A stretch of DNA of 64,000 nt from Metellina segmentata (lineage: Eukaryota; Arthropoda; Arachnida; Araneae; Tetragnathidae). A program made the translations under genes and the position numbers. The notes beneath the pieces are model-generated. The model was not told the DNA's origin and did not search any database. It saw nothing but the letters and a program-made list of their open reading frames with translations. Location: assembly GCA_947359465.1 (NCBI GenBank), contig OX375881.1, forward strand, positions 76,469,914 through 76,533,913, in the 5' to 3' direction. Below, piece after piece: positions 56,937 to 64,000 of the stretch (its first letter is position 1; every line of letters begins with the position of its first letter).

Positions 56937-58240
56937 CAGAGGCTATTTGCACATTTTTTAGACTATTTTGGTTAGCGGTAATAAAAAATGGTTTGCTGCA
57001 AAAGAAATAATTGCAGTTGTACTTTATTTTTAAAAGTCAAAAGTATCGTCTGCAGCTTGAGAGGTTTGTTTTTATTCAAAATGGCGTTTTTAACGAAGTA
57101 GTGGTTCCAAGGCTATATTTATGCTCTTTCCGTAGAGAAATATTCATACTCCGTTTTCCAACAACGATTTGAGAGTCATGGTTTTGTGATATCTAAAGAG
57201 TCGATAGGTAATACCGTCAACAAGAAAGTAAAACAAATTCAAATTGGAGCCTCAGGTGGGACAAAAATTCCAAACAAGTATCCAAGGAAGAAACGGACAT
57301 CTTCGACTATTGCAATGGTACGTTGTTTAATGTTAAAAGAAAATCCCCTAGTCAAAGGACAGTTGCAAAATCATTAAAATGCTCGGTGTCCACTGTAAAC
57401 AAAATAATAAACGTTGATTTAAATCTTAAGAAAGCAAAAAAACGCAATATGCATCGTCTTTCTCCAAAGCATATCGCTGAACGCAGGACACGCTGCCGAA
57501 TTCTATATGAGAAACACTTATCCAAAGAAAAATGGGAAAAAAAATTGTCACAATAGATGAATCATGGGTGTATTTAAATGATTGCAGCAAAAAAAGAGCC
57601 ATTTATTATCATAAACGGGGAGCAAAAAATTTAAGTACATGGTTCACAGAATCGAAAGAAAGTTTTTCTAAGGGTTTCATGATTGTTGCTGGTTTTTCAT
57701 ATAATGGCAAGTTAAAAATAAAGAGAGTGGAAAAAAATGTCAAGATTAACTCCAAATACTATCAGGAACATATTTTATCCCCAATTTTTCTGAATGAAAT
57801 ACCATCGTTTTACCCACAGTGCCACCAATCTGTGTAACTCCATCAAGACAAAGCTAGCAGTCACACATCAAAATCCACTGTAAATTTCCTAAAAGAAATG
57901 GAACAAAAAACCGGTATCAAGGCCATACCCTTCACTGATATCGCTACTAAATCTCCCGATGTATCACCTATGGATTTTTTGTGCTTTCGGAGTTTTAAAA
58001 TCTGCATTATCCAAACGTCGTCCCACAACCCGTACAGGACTCTGGAAAGCTGTTCAGGAGGAATGGGATAGAATACCTCTTCTAACACTTCAAAAGGCAT
58101 TCTTATCCTGGAAATTACGGTGTCGAAAGATAGTTTAGAATAAGGGCTATCAAATAGAACATTTAAAACACAAGAATTTTATGTAATTAAGTTTTGTGAA
58201 TACAATATACATTGTCTAAAAAATGTGTGAATAGCCTCTG
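56937..58240 (+). mobile_element. Tc1/mariner element, 1304 bp, with TIRs and TA target
   Basis: 25-bp inverted repeats (CAGAGGCTATTTGCACATTT and onward at 56937; ending AATAGCCTCTG at 58240) differ at two positions. TA lies outside each end (56935-56936 and 58241-58242). Size and TA target are standard for the superfamily. It interrupts the gene fragment between its SRW block and its C-terminal block. Confidence 0.85.
57081..58138 (+). pseudogene. mariner-type transposase, DD41D spacing, broken
   Basis: Starts at ATG 57081 (MAFLTK, then TAG at 57099). N-terminal helix-turn-helix segments follow in two frames (SVSTVNKIINVDLNLKKAKK). Catalytic Asp: TIDESW (57556-57558), HQDKASSHTS (57847-57849), SPDVSPMDF (57973-57975). 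The spacing from second to third Asp is 41 residues, as in rosa-like mariners. A TAA lies just before the HQD motif and frame changes occur near 57330, 57535 and 57985. The reading frame can be followed to TAG 58138 (KLRCRKIV at the end). This transposase would cut and paste the element, but this copy is dead. At least two stops and three shifts were counted. Confidence 0.8.
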
Positions 58241-59844
58241 TAGTATTGTAAAAATGAGGACTCCATTACCGACATTATGACTGACTTTTAATTTTAAACC
58301 ACACATATGGGTATACCTTCAAACATATTCTGTTAATATTTTCAAGTTATGGTTGTATCTTCTGTTGAAACATATAACCTTAATATTCTATTTGCCATCG
58401 TCAACCATCTGGAATCATTCAATTTTCCAGGATCTTTTTGTGACAAGCTTAATGGAGTATATTTATTTGATATCCCTTTGCACATTTCGTAAAGGTATCA
58501 TTGATCAGTGGTAAGATCCTCTAGTACAATAACTGGCAAAGTTACTTCTATCTTTTCGAAGTTTGTTAAAGGCAATTTTTCACAACTAACGTAAAGATAG
58601 CTCCTTTGTATGTAATAAACAAATAAACCAATGCAAAGGATGTCCTAAAAAGAGCTCTATTTGTCGAATGACTCCATTTTTCAAACATGTATTTACCACT
58701 ATACCATCACAACCAACTACTTGCATCTTAGAAAGATAGATATTTTTCTTCAAAAAAAGTTAAAATACTTGTTTTAATATTTTGATAAGAGCCAGTTGTA
58801 GGAGTGGCATGTCCCATATATTTTGATCCTGGTATTAGAACGATATGTTCTTCTACTTTGGTCTTTCTAGCACACACACACAATCCTTTCTATTTACTTA
58901 ATCGTTACTAAAGTTTAATCCTTTCGCCCATCAAAATATATTCCATGTTCTGATAAAGAGGTTGTTTCCTCATGTTACCTTTTCAGGTAGCCGCGGGTCT
59001 TGGTCCTCTCTGTTCTAATTTTACTACGATCAACTATATTTGACGAATCATTCATAGAAATTTTTCAAATATCCTTCAAATCAGCATTTATTAGAATTGC
59101 TGCCGATCTATCGGAAACAACAGTTCTGTCGCACGCCTGAGCTACATTTGGAACTTTAGTTCTCGTTTGTGAAGTTAAAGTAGAATTATTATCATTGATT
59201 GTGTTTATCGTGCAATTAGAATTCTTAAGCAAATTAGAACTCAAAGTAGCCCTCGTAATATAGGGCGAGAGTATTTGGATTGTTTTCCTTTACAATCTTT
59301 GAGCTGAACGTTTTGGCTCTCTGCTTATCTTTCTTTGCGCTGCAATCTTTTTTCAATCATTCTGCTGGTTTTAATGTCAACATTTCCAATGACCATTTTT
59401 TGAAATGTCCTTTAATCTGTTAAAAAAGCTCTTTCAGCAATAGGTACTATCATTTTGAAAGTACAACTAAGAAAATTCTTACATTTACATATGCTAATAT
59501 CAAATAGATTTTTTCTGCTGTTTCCCTGAAAGACACCACCTTTTTCGAAAAATCTAGTTTGCCAGTATTTTTTAATAGTTTTTTAATGTTTCTATATGCT
59601 TTATGGTATTTTTTCAGCATATATATTATTTGTTGGTTTGTTACAGTTGGAATCGAACTTTTTTTCCATAATCCTTTAAGCTCTTTAATTAAAATTGAAT
59701 ATACATAAGCCATACTAGCATCTCTTTTACAATATTTCTGTATATAGGGATAATACTTCATAACATCTGCGTATGTTGGAAGCATTTTAGTCTTCATTAT
59801 TTCGGCCATTCCAAACACGGGACGCACATTTACTGATAAGTGTC

Positions 59845-60133
59845 TGTCATGATCCGCGCATGCGCACTTTAAGCCGAACTGGCGCGCAACGCTTCCCTGA
59901 GACGCACAATAGATACGAAGAACGATGGTTGATACAAAAGAACGCTGAGTGTCGTCTATTCGGTAGAAACGTAGGATGTGTAAATAGTTGTTCCTATCAC
60001 TTGTTGTACATAGATTTTGTGTCTGTGTGTCGTCGTTTAAATAAAGGTGTAAATCATCTAAAAATAGTATGTGTTATTAAGAAGTATACGCTACGAAAGA
60101 ACCTAATCCTGTCTACGATGTAAGATGTTCACA
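59845..60133 (+). repeat. 5' LTR of the second LTR element
   Basis: 289 bp, TGTCATG...GTTCACA (TG/CA ends). The start contains CGCGCATGCGCA, a palindromic NRF-1-like site, and AATAAA lies near 60040 as a possible poly(A) signal. Only the first 16 bases of the partner LTR are in the window, and they match. Confidence 0.75.
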
Positions 60134-60134
60134 G

Positions 60135-60152
60135 TGGTGTCAGAAAAGCGGG
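60135..60152 (+). promoter_or_regulatory. Primer-binding site
   Basis: TGGTGTCAGAAAAGCGGG one base after the LTR, in the TGGTGTCAGAA form common to arthropod BEL and some Gypsy elements. The primer tRNA was not identified. Confidence 0.6.
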
Positions 60153-60254
60153 CTATTTTATTGGATTACACGTTACTTCCGACGATTCAACAGAAAAGGT
60201 AGGAGGAATTTTACACATTTTATTCTGTCTAAGAAGTTAAGACTCTTAACAGAA

Positions 60255-60872
60255 ATGGCTGAAACAGAACTACCGAAACTAAGGAAAGAAAGAAAAGTTG
60301 TACGTTCAGCCATAACGAAAGTCACTAGCTCAATCGAATCGTTAATTGGTTCTAGTAATATTGAAAATCTAGAAGAACAATTAGAAATTCTCAAAGTAAA
60401 ATCAGCTGCATTGAAAGCTTTAGATATAAAAGTTAAAGATTTAACTGATGTTAAAGACATTGAAACTGAAATCGAAAGTACGCTCGATTATGAAGAAAAA
60501 ATCGCAAAATGGAATTACAGAGGTTTCAAATTATTAAAAGAAAGTCGAAATGCAAACAATACTGTTTCTGATAGTTCTTCTAATGATGCTAGTAATATGT
60601 CTATTGGTTCTGAAGTTGTTAACCAAAGATCTGATTTTAACGTTAAGCTACCAAAAATTACGATTGATAAATTCTACGGGAATCCTCAAGAATGGCAAAC
60701 ATTCTATAATTCTTTCGATACTGCCATAAATCAAAATAACGAACTATCCAAAATTGATAAGTTTAATTATTTGCTAAGTCCCCCGAGAATTACGACGAAG
60801 CAATTCAAATTCTCAAAGAACGATTTGGTCGAAAAGACATTCTCATTAGCTCGTATATGCATAAACTGTTAA
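60255..60872 (+). pseudogene. gag: Gag N-terminal part, DUF1759-type
   Basis: 205 codons from ATG 60255. Residues 1-100 are helical and charged (coiled coil likely). Residues about 130-175 carry VKLPKITIDKFYGNPQEWQT and NELSKIDKFNYL, the DUF1759 signature of BEL/Pao Gag. After FNYLLS the family sequence is missing about 30 codons, and the continuation (ENYDEAIQILKERFG) is in the next frame, which leads into the ORF at 60857. So a deletion plus frame change near 60780 splits Gag. It forms the particle shell in intact relatives. Confidence 0.7.
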
Positions 60873-62359
60873 ATTTACAACCCGTCCGAAGTTCGAGTGA
60901 CATTTATTCATTGAGAAAATTACATGATACTTGTAATGTACAAATCAGGTCACTGAATTCATTAGGAATTAGAACGGAATCATACGGAAATTTATTTCAC
61001 CCGCTATTACTAAAAAATATCCCCCATGATTTAGCACTTGATTTTGCACGACAAAAAGCAAACAGCGAAGATTTTAATGTTGACGAATTAATGTGTTTTC
61101 TGAAATTAGAACTGCAAAGCAGAGAAATGGTACAAAAATTTTCGTATGATAAGAACTACCATAACAACTCTTATAATTCGCCGAACAAGCATTTCAATAC
61201 TCACGATGAAAAAAATAAACCATTTCCTTCCTCACAGTCCTTTCAAGGTCGGCGCCAAACGGAACGAACGCATAAAATCAACAAAATTGCAACCGTCAAA
61301 TGTATTTGTTTATTTTGTGGAAGCGAAACTCATGCTAAGGAAAAGTGTTTGATGACTCCCGAAGAAAAAAAAAATAGTTTAAAAGATACGAATCGCTGCT
61401 TTCTTTGTTTTGAAAAGAATTGCTTTACCAGAAACTGTACTTCGAGATTACGCTGCACCAAATGTAATTCAAAATTTCACAATGAGCTTTTGCATGAAGA
61501 CACGAAGAGGTTTAATAAAGTCGAAAATCAAAATGAATCTAACGCCTTAACCGCAAAGATTTCTTCCAAATGTTTTTCGAACGTATACAAAGAAAAGAAA
61601 AACCGAAACAAATTATGCGATGACTTGCCGATTGTTAAGCTTACTTGTGAGGGTGATTTAATTAATGCTGTCGCAGATACGGGTGCACAATTAACTGTTG
61701 TTAAGACTGATATCGTGCCCAAAATTTATAGAACGCCTCAAGGATCAGTAATTCTCACGTCAGCTTTTGGACAAAGTTTAAAAGCCCCTCTCATCAATTT
61801 ACCTTTATCGAAGTATTCTGAAGACGGTAAATTTAAGTCCCCTATTAACATTACATGTGCCATGGTTGATAAATTATGCAATGATGTCCTTTTGTCATTG
61901 AGTGCTTACAAAGAGTTAAATGGATATGATAAGCAAGGTTTAAATTTTGAATGCAATAATTTAAATGCTATTAATGATAGTCTTAATGAAATGCCTTTTT
62001 ATGAAATTGAGGATTATTGTGAAATATTTGACCATGATAATGAAAGTAGTGTTAAGAAGAAATGCGAGGAAACGGTTAAGAAAACAATTGAGTGTTGTGC
62101 ATTATTGTCTAAGGATAATTCTATAGATGATATCAAACGAAATAACTCTGTTTCGGATTCAGAAATGTTCCGAAATCAACAATTAAACGATCCATCTTTA
62201 CGATCATGTTGGCAAGATGCTGAGAACGGAAGTAATAGATTCCTTGTTATCGACAAATTTTTATATCATAAAGATAAAATTCTAGGAGAAGGTGTTCACC
62301 AATTAGTTGTTCCCAACGAAAGAAGAAAACAACTTTTGGAGTTAGCTCATTCAAGCTAA
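60857..62359 (+). pseudogene. Gag C-terminal part, zinc fingers and protease
   Basis: 500 codons. Residues 1-100 continue Gag. Zinc fingers: C151-x2-C154-x4-H159-x4-C164, then C181-x2-C184-x4-C189-x4-C194 and C200-x2-C203-x4-H208, the BEL/Pao arrangement. Aspartic protease DTG at 274-276, followed by a SAFGQSLKAPL block that parallels the Gypsy element's SAFGETEMAPL. The last 60 residues (VVPNERRKQLLELAHSS) are the lead into the integrase zinc domain, cut by TAA 62357-62359. The protease feeds straight into integrase, as in the 10-kb element. Confidence 0.75.
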
Positions 62360-63203
62360 TGGAGAGCTCACCTTCGAACCAAGAAGACGGCTGAACGGTT
62401 AAAATACTCCTTTTATTGGCCTGGGATCAAGAAAGATGTTAATGATTATTGCAACACTTGCACTTCCTGTCAACTTCAAGCTAAGAAGCGTCCCTTTGAT
62501 GAAGTTCCTATTACGCCAGTAACTCGTCCAGATGAACCATTCCAGGTAATCAATGTTGACTTAATTGGACCCGTGTAACCAAGCTGCCGAGGTTACAAAT
62601 ACGTACTCTGTGCCGTTGATCAATGCACGAGGTGGCCCGAAGCAGTACCATTAAAGACTGAGTGCCAAATCAACATGTGAAGCGTTGTTGCAGATCTTTA
62701 CTCGTACGGGAATTCCTCAAATCGTTGCATCAGACCAAGGGACTAATTTTACAGCATCTTTGACCCAAGAAGTTATGAAGAGGATTGGATATTCACCAAG
62801 ATTTTCTACCCCTTACCATCCAAGCTCGAATGGCCTTGTGGAAATATTTAACGCTGTTTTAAAGGGAATGATACACCATACCATCAGAGAGTTTTCTCAA
62901 GACTGGGAGAAGCATCTACCCTATCTACTATGGGCGTACCGAGAAGTTCCCAATGCTACGACTGGTGTCAGCCCGTTCCAGATGCTCTATGGTCGACGTC
63001 CTAATGGCCCTTTGTCCATATTGAAAACGACATGGACTGATGAAACCCCTATCCCTTTAGGACAACTACGCTCAGTAACAGACTATCTGAATGACTTGAA
63101 GATAAAGTTGGAAAAAGCTACTGAATACGCAGGACTCACAGCTGTTGGCAAGCAACAAGCTTATGCATTCTGCCATAACTGGAAGACTCGTCATAAAAAA
63201 TAA
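62360..63203 (+). pseudogene. Gypsy-like integrase, broken
   Basis: In frame after the TAA, the zinc domain has RLKYSFYWPGIKKDV and C-x2-C (CNTCTSCQ). Core: D at 62558-62560 (NVDLIGP), TAA at 62576-62578, a one-base shift near 62665, D at 62733-62735 (SDQGTNF) and E at 62841-62843, 35 residues later. The core follows to 63203. The usual C-terminal domain is missing about 60 residues. Its last part is detectable past the stop as GVIYDVDIDFG near 63258-63290, matching GLIFEQDQDFG in the 10-kb element. No reverse transcriptase follows. Confidence 0.8.
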
Positions 63204-63319
63204 AAACATGTTCACGCGAACAAGAAACGACAATTCAAGACTGCTACCAACAATGTGGGAGTGATATATGATGTGGACATTGATTTTGGTAATGTTGAAA
63301 ACGTTCCAAAGAATCATAA

Positions 63320-63984
63320 CTTTTGACTATCACGAACATTATGACTGTTTAATTTGAATTTTCTTTAAATGCTGGAATTCTGAACTTCAGGATTTTAAAT
63401 GACGATATATGATCAACATGTATCTACATTTTGGAAAAGCATACTATGTTTAATTCCTTACATGGTACTTCTCAACTTTAATGATTAATGTGTATTTTTT
63501 TCATGTATGCATAAATAATTACTATTGATTAATATTTTAAAAGTTGATTTATATGATGTTTACTTGCTAATAATCTTGAACGTTACCTTGATATTTTTTT
63601 TGCTTAGTGAATGTACGTATCTATATATTCTTTTAATTCCTTTTGCTAAAATTTATATTTTTAGATTTGTTTATTTCTAGAGGAAAAGATAAAAGCTACT
63701 TTTCGTAAAATATTTAGTATGTAGGTTGGAACAGATGAGTAAGAGGTGTCTTTATCATTATTGTTCTAAAGTAAATGTGTAATGATGTCTATGTTTCTCT
63801 AGCTAACCAATCTTAATTTGAATTTATGTTGAAATATTTTTAATTTGAAGACCATTTTCAATTTAGGAGATAATTTTCTTTGCTGGAATATTTTGTGATT
63901 GTTAGATGTTTTTAAGTTTAGAAGCGTTGAAATGTGGATTTGACAGGTCTATGAAAGGCGCAATCAAATCTTTTAGGGGAAAGG
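63320..63984 (+). other. Non-coding tail where RT/RNase H would be expected
   Basis: About 660 AT-rich bases with no open frame, ending in AGGGGAAAGG before the 3' LTR. In the Gmr1 order this position holds reverse transcriptase and RNase H. Their absence is total here. Confidence 0.6.
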
Positions 63985-64000
63985 TGTCATGATCCGCGCA
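63985..64000 (+). repeat. 3' LTR, first 16 bases
   Basis: TGTCATGATCCGCGCA, identical to the start of the 5' LTR. The rest is outside the window. Confidence 0.8.

Larger units (their letters stand above)
56413..59809 (-). pseudogene. Arthropod transposase-like protein of unknown function, split by a mariner
   Basis: Read 59809 to 56413, the fragments keep family order: an N-terminal part from ATG 59809 (MLPTYADVMKYYPYIQKY, KKSSIPTVTNQQIIYMLKK); a VAQACDRTVVSDRSAA block near 59115; SKYMGHATPTTG near 58825; VVGCDGIVVNT, GHPLHWFICLLHTKEL near 58640-58730; NDSRWLTMANRILRLYV near 58370-58425; and a C-terminal part 56799 to 56413 (IPKLNFEADDYINLTEW, CHSQAVERYVKLLTEAS). I recognise these recurring blocks from many uncharacterised arthropod proteins. 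A D-G motif, an H/C block and an S-R-W block in that order are hAT-like, but I cannot name the domain. Many stops and shifts are present. Confidence 0.55.
55870..59844 (-). mobile_element. DNA transposon of an arthropod family, right side hidden by an LTR element
   Basis: CAGTAGGGTGGATCGAAAAA at 55870 looks like a hAT-type terminus. The gene on the minus strand (59809 to 56413) lies just inside. A mariner is nested within the gene and an LTR retrotransposon begins at 59845, so the other end of this transposon must lie beyond the window. The nesting gives a relative order: transposon first, mariner and LTR element later. Confidence 0.5.
59845..64000 (+). mobile_element. LTR retrotransposon with BEL-like Gag and Gypsy-like PR-IN, no RT
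   Basis: TGTCATGATCCGCGCA at 59845 returns at 63985 and continues past the window, so these are 5' and 3' LTR starts 4140 bases apart. The inside holds a primer site, a Gag with DUF1759-type sequence, BEL/Pao-style zinc fingers, an aspartic protease, then a Gypsy-like integrase. No reverse transcriptase or RNase H is present between protease and integrase or after it. A 650-base AT-rich tail leads to a purine tract (AGGGGAAAGG). Stops and shifts show decay. As it stands it is non-autonomous. Confidence 0.75.

Noticed and set aside
59450..59827. Start of the minus-strand gene at 59827
   Set aside because: The codon there is GTG; the first ATG in frame is at 59809 and family similarity begins after it.

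Overview
This is animal nuclear DNA and almost all of it is transposable elements and their debris. It is AT-rich and carries tRNA-derived SINEs, Helitron-type ends, Tc1/mariner and hAT transposons, two LTR retrotransposons, and broken coding pieces that still carry splice donors. The protein families present (DUF1759-type Gag, GVQW-type mariner, a THAP/SWIM element, an arthropod-restricted transposase-like family) point to an arthropod, plausibly a chelicerate such as a spider. That assignment is inference. No intact host gene was found.

Layout. 0-5.3 kb: SINEs, a tandem duplication, and a decayed DNA element (about 3.24-5.06 kb) with a THAP exon on + converging on a SWIM-family exon on -. 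5.66-10.36 kb: nested Helitron-like elements. One sits in reverse at 6525-7859 and an inverted relative lies at about 8265-9600. 10365-16457: the best-preserved element of the window, a Ty3/Gypsy LTR retrotransposon with two LTRs identical by eye, a 5-bp target duplication and a long pol ORF. Its domain order is protease-integrase-reverse transcriptase-RNase H, the Gmr1 arrangement. 16.5-29.8 kb: Helitron tails, a Stowaway-like end, a 17-bp/102-bp satellite, a complete Helitron (22649-23494), SINE copies and tandem repeats. 29906-30697: a non-autonomous hAT element with an 8-bp target duplication. 31-43 kb: dispersed repeats, minisatellites, SINEs, and MITEs at 41.3 and 43.3 kb. 43.7-45.2 kb: Helitron-like copies. 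45.2-55.2 kb: mostly unassigned AT-rich DNA, with a decayed GVQW mariner, SINEs and a LINE scrap.

55870 to the end is a nest. A DNA transposon of an arthropod-specific family has its gene on the - strand (59809 to 56413). A mariner with TA target sites (56937-58240) split that gene. An LTR retrotransposon (59845 to beyond the window) sits just upstream of it. This second LTR element joins a BEL/Pao-like Gag to a Gypsy-like protease and integrase in the same protease-before-integrase order, and has no reverse transcriptase or RNase H.

The elements do not form a pathway. They record successive insertions. The Gypsy element at 10.4 kb is the youngest by LTR identity. A single +1 frame change at a UGA codon separates its gag from pol.
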